Origin: Hydrogenophaga sp. 2FB
GTDB lineage: Bacteria; Pseudomonadota; Gammaproteobacteria; Burkholderiales; Burkholderiaceae_C
Assembly (NCBI RefSeq): GCF_005503365.1
Contig: NZ_SCML01000028.1
Location: 1-64,000, forward strand
DNA: 64,000 nucleotides
Direction: 5' to 3'
Every line of letters begins with the position of its first letter. The first letter of the stretch is position 1. The notes below the pieces were generated by a model. It did no database searches and was not told where the DNA came from. It worked only from the letters and a program-made list of their open reading frames with translations. The translations under genes and the position numbers were made by a program. This document shows positions 23,064 through 32,438 of the stretch, in pieces.

Positions 23064-23750
23064 TCAGAGCTGGAAACTGTTGCGGATCAGGCCCACGGCG
23101 AGGCCTTCGATTTCGAAGGGTTCCCCCGGTTCGACCACGATGGTTTTGTAGTCGGGGTTTTCGGCGTGCAGTTCGATCAGGTGCTGGCGCCGCATGAAGC
23201 GCTTGACGGTGACGTCATCGCCCAGGCGGGCCACCACGATCTGGCCGTTCTTGGCTTCCTTGGTGGATTGCACGGCGAGCAGGTCGCCGTCCATGATGCC
23301 GATGTCGCGCATGGACATGCCGCGCACCTTGAGCAGGTAGTCGGGCGTGCGCTGAAACAGGCTGCGCTCGACCTGGTAGGTCTGGTCCACATGCTCTTGC
23401 GCCAGGATGGGCGAGCCGGCGGCGACGCGGCCAATGAGGGGCAATATCAGCTGGGTCAGGCTGGGGAGCGGCAGTGTAAGCTGGCGCCCGCGTGAGTCGT
23501 TGATGGATTGCAGGTCTTCGCTGCGCAGGCGGATGCCGCGCGATGTGCCGCTGACCAGCTCGATGACACCCTTGCGCGCGAGCGCCTGCAAATGCTCTTC
23601 GGCCGCGTTGGCCGACTTGAAGCCGAGCTCGCTCGCGATTTCGGCCCGGGTGGGCGGCGCGCCGGTGCGGGCGATGGCGCTCTGGATCAATTCCAGAATC
23701 TGCTGTTGCCGTGCGGTGAGCTTGGGAGCGATGTGGGGCATGTCAAGCAT
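23064..23750 (-). CDS. lexA: LexA repressor
   Basis: SOS repressor of 228 residues. N-terminal winged HTH (residues 1-75) with recognition region [21 protein letters not shown]; cleavage bond Ala111-Gly112 in GRVAAGSP; catalytic Ser146 (GMSM) and Lys183 (TVKRF) of the self-cleaving serine/lysine site. It represses itself and DNA-repair genes until RecA filaments trigger cleavage. Two SOS boxes lie upstream. It is divergent from an asparaginase gene. Confidence 0.97.
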   Translation of the reverse strand: MLDMPHIAPKLTARQQQILELIQSAIARTGAPPTRAEIASELGFKSANAAEEHLQALARKGVIELVSGTSRGIRLRSEDLQSINDSRGRQLTLPLPSLTQLILPLIGRVAAGSPILAQEHVDQTYQVERSLFQRTPDYLLKVRGMSMRDIGIMDGDLLAVQSTKEAKNGQIVVARLGDDVTVKRFMRRQHLIELHAENPDYKTIVVEPGEPFEIEGLAVGLIRNSFQL

Positions 23751-23830
23751 GGGGGACCTCGTTGAAAACGTGGGTGCCAGGGGTAAAGCGCCTTGTGGAG
23801 AAGCCGGTGCGCCGCTGGGCGGTTGAACAC

Positions 23831-23865
23831 CTGTTTTCTTATCCAGTGGCTGTATTTTTAACCAG
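23831..23865. promoter_or_regulatory. two tandem LexA (SOS) boxes
   Basis: CTGTTTTCTTATCCAG (23831-23846) and CTGTATTTTTAACCAG (23850-23865) each match the CTGT-N8-ACAG consensus with one mismatch in the right half. Their starts are 19 bp apart, similar to the pair in front of E. coli lexA. They lie 81 bp upstream of lexA and only 18 bp upstream of the divergent asparaginase start, so LexA could regulate both. Confidence 0.8.
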
Positions 23866-23882
23866 TTTCAAAGGATTGGCAA

Positions 23883-24851
23883 GTGGTGGATGCAAACCGG
23901 GCCCAGCGGCTCGTGATCCTGGGCACCGGCGGCACGATCGCCGGGCGGGCGTCCCAGGCGGGCGACAACGTGGGCTATGTGGCCGGACAGGTGTCGGTGG
24001 CCGACCTGGTGGCGGCCGTGCCGGCGCTGGCGGGCCTGCCGTTGACGGTGGAGCAGGTGGCCCAGGTCGACAGCAAGGACATGGGCTTGCCGGTGTGGCA
24101 GGCGCTGGTTCGCCAGCTGTCGGTGCACCTGAACGACCCCACTGTTCCGGCCGTGGTGGTGACGCACGGCACCGACACGCTGGAGGAGACCGCCTTCGTC
24201 TTGCAGCAGGTGCTGCAGCCGCGCAAGCCGGTGGTGCTGACCTGCGCCATGCGACCCGCCTCGGCCCTGGCGCCGGACGGCCCGCAGAACATCAGTGACG
24301 CAGTGGCCGTGGCCCGGCAAGCCACGGGCGGCGGGGTGGTGGTGGTCTGCGCGGGGCAGGTGCACAGCGCGCGCGATGTGGCCAAGGTGCACACCTACCA
24401 ACTCAACGCGTTCGATTCGGGTGACGCCGGTCCGCTGGCCTGCGTGGAGGAAGGTGAGGTGCGCAGCTTTCGACCCTGGGGCACCGCACCCGACCAGACT
24501 TCTTCCGATGTCCTCACGCGGTTCATGGCCGCCGACGTGCTTCCGCGTGTCGAACTCGTCACCAGCCATGCCGATGCGGACGGCAGTGTGGTTCGCGCGC
24601 TGTTGGCGCAGGCGGCGCCATCCCGCCCGCTGCGCGGCATTGTGGTCGCGGCCACCGGCAACGGGACGGTGCATCAATCATTGACCGAGGCTTTGAACGA
24701 AGCGCGGGCGGGTGGTGTGCGCGTGGTGCTGGCCAGCCGTTGCGCGCGGGGCAGGGTGGTGCCGCATGCCGGCCTGGCGTTCGACCATTCGCAGGGCCTC
24801 TCGCCGGTCAAGGCGCGGCTGGCGCTGGCGCTCGAGTTGCTCGCCAGCTGA
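23883..24851 (+). CDS. L-asparaginase (type II-like fold, no signal peptide)
   Basis: Amidohydrolase of 322 residues converting asparagine to aspartate and ammonia. First catalytic loop LGTGGTIAG (about 13-21) with nucleophile Thr; second motif VVTHGTDTLEETA with the Thr-Asp pair. A third conserved region is TGNGTVH. No secretion signal is seen, so a cytoplasmic enzyme is expected. The GTG start has AAAGGA upstream; a second GTG follows at 23886. The SOS boxes lie directly upstream. Two small genes for membrane and secreted proteins follow on the same strand. Confidence 0.88.
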   Translation: MVDANRAQRLVILGTGGTIAGRASQAGDNVGYVAGQVSVADLVAAVPALAGLPLTVEQVAQVDSKDMGLPVWQALVRQLSVHLNDPTVPAVVVTHGTDTLEETAFVLQQVLQPRKPVVLTCAMRPASALAPDGPQNISDAVAVARQATGGGVVVVCAGQVHSARDVAKVHTYQLNAFDSGDAGPLACVEEGEVRSFRPWGTAPDQTSSDVLTRFMAADVLPRVELVTSHADADGSVVRALLAQAAPSRPLRGIVVAATGNGTVHQSLTEALNEARAGGVRVVLASRCARGRVVPHAGLAFDHSQGLSPVKARLALALELLAS

Positions 24852-24858
24852 AGAAGCC

Positions 24859-25278
24859 ATGTTCGCGGCCCTCGGTGCTCACCCCTGGGCCTATCCGATG
24901 CTGGAGGTGGTCCACCTGCTCGGGGTGGCGTTGCTGCTGGGCAATCTGACGATCCTGGAATTGCGGGTGTTTGGCTGGGGCACGGCCTTGCCGATCGAGC
25001 CCCTGGCCCGGCTGAGCCTGAGCGTCGTGGCGCTGGGTTTCTCGATGGCGGCGGCATCGGGTCTTCTGATGTTCGGTACCCAGGCCGGGGAACTGCTGGA
25101 CAACCGCGTGTTCATAGCCAAGATGGCATTGATCATGCTGGCGGGGTGCAACGCTGGCTGGTTCCACGCCCGCCGCTCGCTGCAGCGGCAGGACCGCATG
25201 GCGCGCGTTCTGATGCTGCTGTCGACGGTGCTGTGGCTGCTGGTGCTGACCTGCGGCCGCTGGATTGGCTACGTGTGA
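24859..25278 (+). CDS. small four-helix membrane protein (DUF6644-like)
   Basis: A 139-residue integral membrane protein with four hydrophobic helices at about 12-36, 47-72, 80-100 and 112-135. The first helix carries VVHLLGVALLLGN, whose His is the kind of residue that binds haem in CopD/cytochrome b-like four-helix proteins. It starts 7 nt after the asparaginase stop and is followed by a gene for an HH-motif secreted protein, a pairing I associate with DUF6644/DUF6152 genes from memory. Function unknown. Confidence 0.6.
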   Translation: MFAALGAHPWAYPMLEVVHLLGVALLLGNLTILELRVFGWGTALPIEPLARLSLSVVALGFSMAAASGLLMFGTQAGELLDNRVFIAKMALIMLAGCNAGWFHARRSLQRQDRMARVLMLLSTVLWLLVLTCGRWIGYV

Positions 25279-25289
25279 AGGAGATGAGC

Positions 25290-25769
25290 ATGCAACGACG
25301 TGAAGTGATCCAGGCCGGTGTGGCGCTGGGGCTGGGCGGCTGGGGCGCTGCCGCACAGGCCCACCACGGCTGGAGCAGTTTCGACCAGGACCGCCCGCTC
25401 TACCTGGAGGGCCGCGCGGCCAACGTGCGCTGGCGCAATCCGCACGTGGAACTGGTGCTGGAGGTGCCGGAGACCTTGCGCCTGCCGGCCGACCTGGCGC
25501 AACGCAGTCTGCCGGCACAGACCGCCGCCATCGACGGCCCGGCGCTGCTCGCGAAAACCGTGCTGCCCACCCGGCGCGACCGCCGTTGGGAGATCGAGCT
25601 CGCACCGTTGTTTCGCCTGGGCCAGTGGCAGATGCCTGAAATCAGGAACGGCACGCCGCTGTCGGTGGTGGGCTTCACCTTCAAGGACGAGAAGGGCGAG
25701 GCGATTCTGCGTGCCGAGTATCTGTTCCTCGACGGCAAGACCTACGGCCTGCGCTCCAGTCCGGCCTGA
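25290..25769 (+). CDS. DUF6152-like secreted protein
   Basis: A 159-residue exported protein with a twin-arginine-like leader (MQRREVIQAG, then an Ala/Gly-rich core, cut after AQA) and the mature N-terminus HHGWSSFDQDRPLYLEG, typical of DUF6152 proteins. The rest is beta-rich. The ATG at 25290 is preferred because AAGGAG lies 6 nt before it; the ATG at 25284 is too close. The His pair at the mature N-terminus could bind copper or another metal, which is an inference. Confidence 0.65.
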   Translation: MQRREVIQAGVALGLGGWGAAAQAHHGWSSFDQDRPLYLEGRAANVRWRNPHVELVLEVPETLRLPADLAQRSLPAQTAAIDGPALLAKTVLPTRRDRRWEIELAPLFRLGQWQMPEIRNGTPLSVVGFTFKDEKGEAILRAEYLFLDGKTYGLRSSPA

Positions 25770-25781
25770 GGGCCGCAGCAC

Positions 25782-25808
25782 AAAAAAACCCGGCACGCGG
25801 CCGGGTTT
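25782..25808. terminator. intrinsic terminator, mainly for adk
   Basis: AACCCGGC pairs with GCCGGGTT over 8 bp. On the minus strand it is followed by seven T, so it ends the adk transcript; the DUF6152 gene converges on it from the other side. Confidence 0.85.
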
Positions 25809-25827
25809 CGGGTCGACGCGCGATGGC

Positions 25828-26505
<678 letters not shown>

Positions 26506-26625
26506 TCAATGGCGTCACCGCGTGTCTCGCGCGGGTCCCGGGCATGGCCGTCGGGATATCCAGTCGAGGATAGCATGGGCTCCCTACGCCCAAACTGACA
26601 GGCCAGGGCCTGGTGGTGGCCGATG

Positions 26626-27423
26626 TCAGCGTCTGGCGAGCAGCAGTTCGCGCACGCGCCGCAGATCTTCCGGGGTGTCCACGCCGGGGCCTGGGGCGTG
26701 CTCGGTCAGGTGCACCGCGATGCGTTGCCCGTGCCACAGGACGCGCAGTTGTTCCAGCGATTCCGTGTGTTCGAGCGGTGCTGGCTCCAGCGACGGGAAC
26801 TGGCGCAGGAAGCCGGCGCGGTACCCGTAGATGCCGATGTGGCGCAAGGGCGCGGGTGAGGGCAGCGCCGCGCCGGGACTGCTTTCCAGCAGCGGCGCCA
26901 TGCCGTCGCGCCACCAGGCGATGGGCGCGCGGCTGAAATACAGCGCGGTGCCCAGGCGGTCGAGCACCACCTTGACGACATTGGGGTTGAGAAAGTCGGC
27001 CGTGCTGGCGATGGCATGGGCGGCCGTGCTCATCACGCAGTCGCTGCGGCGTTGCAGTTCAGCGGCCACCGCGTCGATCAGCGCCGGCTCGATCAGCGGT
27101 TCATCGCCCTGCACATTGACCACCACCGCGCCGTCGGGCAGGCCGAGCTGGGTGCAGGCTTCGGCCAGGCGATCGCTGCCGGAGGCGTGGTCGGTGCGGG
27201 TGAGCAGGGCTTGCACGCCGTGGGCGGCGCAAGCCTCGACGATGCGCGCGTCGTCGGCCGCCACGACGACGCGGCTCGCGCCGCTGTGCATCGCGCGCTG
27301 CGCCACGCGCACCACCATCGGCATGCCGGCGATATCGGCCAGCGGCTTGTCGGGCAGGCGGGACGATGCCAGCCGCGCCGGGATGAGGACGGTGAAGCCT
27401 TGGGTCGCGCCTTGGACGCTCAT
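26626..27423 (-). CDS. kdsB: 3-deoxy-manno-octulosonate cytidylyltransferase
   Basis: Activates KDO to CMP-KDO for lipopolysaccharide assembly. The 265-residue protein has the nucleotide-binding [15 protein letters not shown] (14-28), [12 protein letters not shown] (Mg2+ site) and [13 protein letters not shown]. Its ATG overlaps the Trm112-like stop by 4 nt. A small insertion near 190 makes it slightly longer than the E. coli enzyme. Works with lpxK in the same operon toward KDO-lipid A. Confidence 0.96.
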   Translation of the reverse strand: MSVQGATQGFTVLIPARLASSRLPDKPLADIAGMPMVVRVAQRAMHSGASRVVVAADDARIVEACAAHGVQALLTRTDHASGSDRLAEACTQLGLPDGAVVVNVQGDEPLIEPALIDAVAAELQRRSDCVMSTAAHAIASTADFLNPNVVKVVLDRLGTALYFSRAPIAWWRDGMAPLLESSPGAALPSPAPLRHIGIYGYRAGFLRQFPSLEPAPLEHTESLEQLRVLWHGQRIAVHLTEHAPGPGVDTPEDLRRVRELLLARR

Positions 27424-27626
27424 GCCAGCGGTGCAGGCGCGGAAGGTCGGGCCGCTTCTTCGTCGCTCAGCGTGCGGGCTTCGTGTTCGAGCAGGATCGG
27501 GATGCCGTCCCGCACCGGGTAAGCCAGGCGCGCGCTGCGCGAGAGCAGTTCCTGCTTCTCGCGATCGAAGATCAGGGGGCCTTTGGTGACGGGGCAGACC
27601 AGCAGTTCAAGCAGTTTGGTGTCCAT
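27420..27626 (-). CDS. Trm112/YcaR-family small protein
   Basis: A 68-residue protein starting [18 protein letters not shown] and containing [11 protein letters not shown], the two signatures of Trm112-like proteins. In bacteria it regularly sits between lpxK and kdsB as here. Unlike eukaryotic Trm112 it has only one Cys (CPVTKG), as usual for the YcaR group, so zinc binding is unlikely. Biochemical role unclear, possibly an adaptor of methyltransferases. Confidence 0.93.
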   Translation of the reverse strand: MDTKLLELLVCPVTKGPLIFDREKQELLSRSARLAYPVRDGIPILLEHEARTLSDEEAARPSAPAPLA

Positions 27627-27653
27627 CGCGCGATGATAGTCGCGGTGGGCGCG

Positions 27654-28724
27654 TCAACGCCGGGTCTGGAGCGCCGCCAGATGGGCGTCGACCGCGGCGA
27701 AGAACGCGGGGTCGGGCTGGAGTTCCAGCGGCACGGCCCAGGCCTGCCGAGGCCCGTCGGGCGGCATCAGGGGAAAGAGCTTGACCGCGTCCTTTTCCGT
27801 GCAGACCAGGACATGGCCCGCACCGCGCAACACCTCGGCATACGCGGTCGGGTCCGCGTGGTCCGGCAGCGGGACTTCCTGCACCGGCGCGAGGCCGCGG
27901 TCGCGCAACATGTCGAAGAAGACGCGCGGCCGCGCAATGCCGGCAACGGCCGTCACGGGCTCCCCTTGCAGTTGTGCCAGCGGCATGCGCTGGCCTTGTG
28001 GCCCGATGGCGTCGGCGGCCAGGCGCCTCACGGCGTTGAAGGCCGGCATGTCCACCGCGTCGACGGTCGAGCCGGTCCCACCCTCGCGGGTTTGCCGCAG
28101 GACCATGTCGGGCCGAAACGGGGCGCCCGGGCGTGGCGGCCAGGGTTCGCGCAACAGCCCCGCGGGCAGCGTCCAGCCATTGCCCACGCCACGGTCGTCG
28201 AAGACCACGATGGCGAGGTCTCGGCCCAGGGCAAGGTGCTGCAAGCCGTCGTCACAGACCAGCACGTTCACATGCGGGTGCGCCGCGAGCAGCGCACGCG
28301 CCGCGTCTGCCCGGCGCGAGGCCACGCACACCGGGACCCCGGTGCGTCGGTGCATCAACAGGGGTTCGTCGCCCACCTCGGTGGCCGACGATGCGGCTTG
28401 GACCGCGGCCACGCCGACACTCTGGCGGCCGTGGCCGCGCGACACCACACCGGGTCGCCAGCCTTGCGCGCTCAGGTGGTTCACCAGGGCGATGGTGCAG
28501 GGCGTTTTGCCCGCGCCGCCCACCACCACGTTGCCCACGACGATGACGGGCACGTCCAGGCGATGCACCTGCAACACGCCCATGGCATAAAGACGTCGGC
28601 GGATGCCCATCAGGCCGCGGTACACCAGGGAAACGGGCCAGAGCAGGCCGCTGAGCAGCCCGCGGTGCTGTGCGGCCTGCAGCCAGCCGGCCTGTCGCCG
28701 CGTGGCCCCGGCACCCTGATTCAT
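27654..28724 (-). CDS. lpxK: tetraacyldisaccharide 4'-kinase
   Basis: Inner-membrane kinase that phosphorylates the lipid A disaccharide to lipid IVA. An N-terminal membrane helix (LLWPVSLVYRGLMGIRR) precedes the P-loop GNVVVGGAGKTPCTIAL; DDGLQH carries the Mg2+ residues. The start MNQGAGATRR at 28724 is chosen because GGAG lies 8 nt upstream and it avoids overlap with exbD; the open frame runs further up. Followed by the Trm112-like gene and kdsB. Confidence 0.95.
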   Translation of the reverse strand: MNQGAGATRRQAGWLQAAQHRGLLSGLLWPVSLVYRGLMGIRRRLYAMGVLQVHRLDVPVIVVGNVVVGGAGKTPCTIALVNHLSAQGWRPGVVSRGHGRQSVGVAAVQAASSATEVGDEPLLMHRRTGVPVCVASRRADAARALLAAHPHVNVLVCDDGLQHLALGRDLAIVVFDDRGVGNGWTLPAGLLREPWPPRPGAPFRPDMVLRQTREGGTGSTVDAVDMPAFNAVRRLAADAIGPQGQRMPLAQLQGEPVTAVAGIARPRVFFDMLRDRGLAPVQEVPLPDHADPTAYAEVLRGAGHVLVCTEKDAVKLFPLMPPDGPRQAWAVPLELQPDPAFFAAVDAHLAALQTRR

Positions 28725-28752
28725 GCCTGGCTCCGGGGGCGGAGTGCCCGCG

Positions 28753-29184
28753 TCAGGATTTGCCTCGGGCGCGGCCCGACTGCTGCGTGGCAAACGTGAT
28801 CTGGATCAGGCCGGCGCGGCGCGCGGCGTCCATCACGTTGATGACCGACTGGTGGGTGGCGGCCGCGTCGGCACTGATGATGACGACGGTTTCGCGGTTG
28901 TCCTGCGAGGCCATCGAGAGCACCCGGGTCAAGACCTCGACGCTCGCGCCCTCGACCACCTGGCGGTTGATGGAGTAGCGGCCATCGCTGCCCACCGCCA
29001 CCACGATTTCGCTCGGGTTCTGCTTGGGCGCCTGGGCATCGGCCGTGGGCAGGTTCACCTTGAGCTCGGTGAACTTGCTGTAGGTGGTGGTGAGCATCAG
29101 GAAGATCAGCACCACCAGCAGGATGTCGATGAACGGGATCAGGTTGATCTCGGGCTCATCGCGCTCGCCACGCCGGAAGTTCAT
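28753..29184 (-). CDS. exbD: ExbD/TolR-family protein
   Basis: A 143-residue bitopic protein with the family opening NFRRGERDEPEINLIPFIDILLVVLIFLM: a short cytoplasmic part, one membrane helix (about 17-36) with the functional Asp20, and a periplasmic domain. With ExbB it forms the proton-driven motor for TonB or TolA. Its ATG overlaps the exbB stop by 4 nt. TonB is not encoded nearby. Confidence 0.95.
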   Translation of the reverse strand: MNFRRGERDEPEINLIPFIDILLVVLIFLMLTTTYSKFTELKVNLPTADAQAPKQNPSEIVVAVGSDGRYSINRQVVEGASVEVLTRVLSMASQDNRETVVIISADAAATHQSVINVMDAARRAGLIQITFATQQSGRARGKS

Positions 29185-29828
29185 AGCGTGGGCTTCCGCA
29201 GGGCCAGCAGGTGCCGCGCGAAGCGCTCGGAGGCGAGCTCCATGCCGAGCAGGTAGCTGTCCACCCGTGCGCGGAAGTAGCGCCAGAAGATCAACGCCGG
29301 AATGGCAATGACCAGCCCGAACGCGGTGTTGTACAGCGCGATGGAAATGCCGTGAGCGAGCTGGGCCGGATTGCCCATGCCGGGCACCACGCCCGCGCCC
29401 TCGACGGCTTGTGAGCCGAAGATCTCGATCATGCCGATGACCGTGCCGAACAGGCCGAGCAGGGGAGCGGCCGAGGCGATGGTGGCCAGTGCGCCCAGGT
29501 ATTTCTGCAGCTTCGCGGCGGCCTCGCGGCCCGCGCCTTCCAGGCTGGCGCGCAGATCGTCCTCGCTCGCGCGCGGGTTGATGTTGTAGGTGCGAAAGCC
29601 GGTGGCGAGCACCGTGCCCAGCACCGAGTTCTGTTCCAGCTGCTTGACCACGTCCGGACCGGGAATGCCGTTGCGCGACACCATGATGGCTTCGTCGAGC
29701 AACTTGGGCGGGGCGATCTTGCGCGTCTTGAGGCTGACAAAACGCTCGATGACCAGCGCCATGCCCAGCACGGAACAGATGATCAGGGGCCAGATCGGCC
29801 AACCGGCCGCTTGTATGATGGAAAACAA
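29181..29828 (-). CDS. exbB: ExbB/TolQ/MotA-family proton channel protein
   Basis: A 215-residue inner-membrane protein with three helices (about 8-28, 110-133, 157-180) and the family regions IASAAPLLGLFGTVIGMI and ALYNTAFGLVIAIPAL. The start is a TTG with GGAG 7 nt upstream. Heads the operon exbB-exbD-lpxK-trm112-kdsB, the usual betaproteobacterial order. tolB-pal-cpoB is elsewhere in this window without tolQRA, so these genes could in principle serve TolA, but ExbB/D is the likelier call. Confidence 0.93.
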   Translation of the reverse strand: MFSIIQAAGWPIWPLIICSVLGMALVIERFVSLKTRKIAPPKLLDEAIMVSRNGIPGPDVVKQLEQNSVLGTVLATGFRTYNINPRASEDDLRASLEGAGREAAAKLQKYLGALATIASAAPLLGLFGTVIGMIEIFGSQAVEGAGVVPGMGNPAQLAHGISIALYNTAFGLVIAIPALIFWRYFRARVDSYLLGMELASERFARHLLALRKPTL

Positions 29829-30200
29829 ATCAGGGCTCCAGACGATTGCAGGCGATTGCCACCGGTTTCAGTGACCTTGAATGGTCGACGGATTATGTCT
29901 CAGCCCACCACCGCCCCTCTGCAAATCACGGCCGCTCGGCCATTGCTTTGCGGTCCCGCGCTCGGGCCGCCTTCAGTCCCCGCTGATGCACAGATTCTGT
30001 GGATAACTTTGTGAAAAACCCCCTTTCATTTTCGCCAAACGCAAGGCCACGCTGGGCTGGCGACGCATCGATGACAAAACAGGCAGTGCAAAACGCTTTG
30101 GAATCAACGCCCTTGGCGTCATGGCGCGCGGTTGTTACGCTTTCGATCGGCAACGCCAGCGTTGGTGCGGGCTGTGGACACATTTGCGCTGGAGAAGCCC
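29829..30200. other. divergent intergenic region exbB/xseA, one DnaA-box match
   Basis: No gene seen in 370 nt. It must hold the promoters of the exbB operon (minus) and xseA (plus). A perfect DnaA-box sequence TGTGGATAA lies at 29998-30006, isolated from any other copies. An AT-rich patch follows (30010-30040). Confidence 0.5.
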
Positions 30201-31496
30201 TTGTCTGAGCCATTTTTCGGCGCCGATGCGCCATCGGCGCGGCGCGTATGGGCAGTTGGGCCGCTGATGCGAGCCGTGGCGGACACACTCTCCGCCCGGT
30301 TCAATCCAGTGGCCGTGCGCGGCGAACTTTCCGGCTTCTCGCGCGCGGCCAGCGGGCATTGCTACTTCTCGCTCAAGGACGACACCGGCCAGGTCCGCTG
30401 CGCCCTGTTTCGCCGCTCGGCCGAGCAGCTCACGTTCGCCCCGCGCGATGGCCAATTGGTGGAGGCGCGCGGCAAGCTCGACGTGTATGGCCCGCGCGGC
30501 GATCTGCAACTCATCGTCGAGACGCTGCAGCCCGCGGGGCAGGGCGCCTTGTTCGAACAGTTCCTCAAGCTCAAGGCCCAGCTCGAAGCCGAGGGCCTGT
30601 TCGATGCCGCGCGCAAGCGGCCGCTACCGGCGCAGCCACGCAGCATCGGTGTGGTGACCTCGCTGGGCGCGGCGGCCTTGCGCGACGTGGTCACCGCGCT
30701 CAGGCGCCGCGTGCCGCACATTCCGGTGGTCATTTACCCGGCCTCGGTGCAGGGCACCCAGGCGCCAGCCGAACTCTGCGCTGCCTTGCAGGGCGCCTAC
30801 CGACGCCACGCCGACACCGGCGAAAGCGAGGTCTTGCTGCTGGTGCGCGGGGGTGGTTCGCTGGAAGACCTGTGGTCGTTCAACGACCCGACCCTGGTGC
30901 GCACCGTGGCGCAGGCGCCCATGCCGGTGGTCAGCGGTGTCGGGCACGAGACCGACTTCACCCTGGTCGACTTCGTCGCCGACCTGCGCGCTCCCACGCC
31001 CACCGCCGCCGCCGAGTTGTGCGCGCCCGCGCGCGAGCAGCGGCTCGGCGAACTGGCGTACCTGCGCGAGCGCATGGACGACGGCGTTCGCAGCGCCCTG
31101 GACCAGCGCGGCCAACGGCTGGACCGCCTGGCCCAGCGCATGGGGCGTCCCTCGGGTCGTCTGCACGACAGCCTGCAGCAACTCTCTGGTCTGCAGCACC
31201 GTCTGCAGAGCGGGTTGTTGCTGGCGGCGCACCAGCACCGCAACCGCTTGCAGGTATTGGCCAACGCCTTGCCGCCGTCCCTGCAACGCTCGATGGACGT
31301 GCAGCGACAGCGCCTGCAACGCGCGCAGGCCGCGCTGGGTCTGCTGGACCCGCAACTCGTGCTGGAGCGCGGCTACGCGTTCCTGACCGACGAGCACGGT
31401 CAGGCCGTCACCAGCACCGCACAGACCCGGCCCGGTCAGGCCCTGCAAGCCACGCTGGCCGATGGCCGCATCGGCCTTCACGTGGACCGTGGCTGA
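30201..31496 (+). CDS. xseA: exodeoxyribonuclease VII large subunit
   Basis: Degrades single-stranded DNA to oligonucleotides with XseB. N-terminal OB fold ([37 protein letters not shown]), catalytic domain with [14 protein letters not shown] and [28 protein letters not shown], then a long C-terminal coiled coil. The start is uncertain: TTG 30201 has GGAG 6 nt upstream and gives 431 residues; a TTG at 30132 is also open. No xseB is seen here. Confidence 0.93.
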   Translation: MSEPFFGADAPSARRVWAVGPLMRAVADTLSARFNPVAVRGELSGFSRAASGHCYFSLKDDTGQVRCALFRRSAEQLTFAPRDGQLVEARGKLDVYGPRGDLQLIVETLQPAGQGALFEQFLKLKAQLEAEGLFDAARKRPLPAQPRSIGVVTSLGAAALRDVVTALRRRVPHIPVVIYPASVQGTQAPAELCAALQGAYRRHADTGESEVLLLVRGGGSLEDLWSFNDPTLVRTVAQAPMPVVSGVGHETDFTLVDFVADLRAPTPTAAAELCAPAREQRLGELAYLRERMDDGVRSALDQRGQRLDRLAQRMGRPSGRLHDSLQQLSGLQHRLQSGLLLAAHQHRNRLQVLANALPPSLQRSMDVQRQRLQRAQAALGLLDPQLVLERGYAFLTDEHGQAVTSTAQTRPGQALQATLADGRIGLHVDRG

Positions 31497-31621
31497 GCCC
31501 AAGTAACCCTGCTCGCCGTGCCCTCAATGACCGTGCCTACAATGCACGGTCCAACGGCCTGGCGGCGTTGCAGCCCCTGGCCGAGTGCGCACTTTCACAA
31601 CACCAACGCAAGAGGAACCCC

Positions 31622-32203
31622 ATGGAACATACCCTCCCGAAACTGCCCTACGACCTGGACGCCCTGGCGCCGCATTACAGCCGCGAAACGCTGGAGTTTC
31701 ACCACGGCAAGCACCACAACGCGTATGTGGTCAACCTCAACAACCTGCAAAAGGGCACCGAGTTTGAAAACATGGACCTCGAGTCCATCATCAAGAAGTC
31801 CAGCGGCGGCATCTACAACAACTCCGCCCAGATCTGGAACCACACCTTCTTCTGGAACTGCATGAAGCCCAACGGTGGTGGCGAGCCTTCCGGCGCGCTG
31901 GCCGCGGCCATCACCGCCAAGTTCGGCAGCTACGCCGCCTTCAAGGAAGCCTTCGTCAAGTCCGCCGTGGGCAACTTCGGCTCGGGCTGGACCTGGCTGG
32001 TGAAGAAGGCCGACGGCTCGGTCGACATCGTCAACATGGGCGCTGCCGGCACCCCGCTGACCACCGCCGACAAGGCCCTGCTGACCGTGGACGTGTGGGA
32101 ACACGCCTACTACATCGACTACCGCAACCTGCGTCCCAAGTTCGTCGAGACCTTCCTCGACAAGCTGGTCAACTGGTCCTTCGCTGAAGCCAATTTCGCT
32201 TGA
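31622..32203 (+). CDS. sodB: superoxide dismutase (Fe type)
   Basis: Removes superoxide. 193 residues, nearly colinear with E. coli SodB. Metal ligands are His27 (EFHHGKHH), His74 (WNHTFFW), and the Asp and His of [21 protein letters not shown]-like and GSGWTWLV regions favour iron over manganese. AGAGGA lies before the ATG. A strong terminator follows. Confidence 0.96.
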   Translation: MEHTLPKLPYDLDALAPHYSRETLEFHHGKHHNAYVVNLNNLQKGTEFENMDLESIIKKSSGGIYNNSAQIWNHTFFWNCMKPNGGGEPSGALAAAITAKFGSYAAFKEAFVKSAVGNFGSGWTWLVKKADGSVDIVNMGAAGTPLTTADKALLTVDVWEHAYYIDYRNLRPKFVETFLDKLVNWSFAEANFA

Positions 32204-32220
32204 GCGTTCGTGGCTGAACA

Positions 32221-32254
32221 AAGGGCTCGAAGGGTGACCTTCGAGCCCTTTTTG
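32221..32254 (+). terminator. intrinsic terminator of sodB
   Basis: AAGGGCTCGAAGG pairs with CCTTCGAGCCCTT over 13 bp with a 4-nt loop, followed by TTTTTG. Confidence 0.92.
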
Positions 32255-32438
32255 CTTATTGCCCGCCGATTGCCCGCGATTTTTTTTGATTCCTTTTTGC
32301 ATCGTGAGACTGGGCTTGCAAAAACGGGGGCTTGGTGAAAGCGCTGAAAGCAAAATCACGGGTTGGTCCGATGATCCGGTCCCTGAGCGACGCGTGCCGC
32401 GCAGAACGCGGCCACCCTAACCAAATCTGGAGATAGAA

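Noticed and set aside
28753-29802. 349-codon reading of the exbD frame extended over exbB
   Set aside because: The upstream part is the shifted frame of exbB; exbD proper starts at 29184 with the 4-nt overlap.
29998-30006. isolated DnaA box as a replication origin
   Set aside because: One copy only, without dnaA/dnaN, AT-rich unwinding region or clustered boxes; probably chance or a minor regulatory site.
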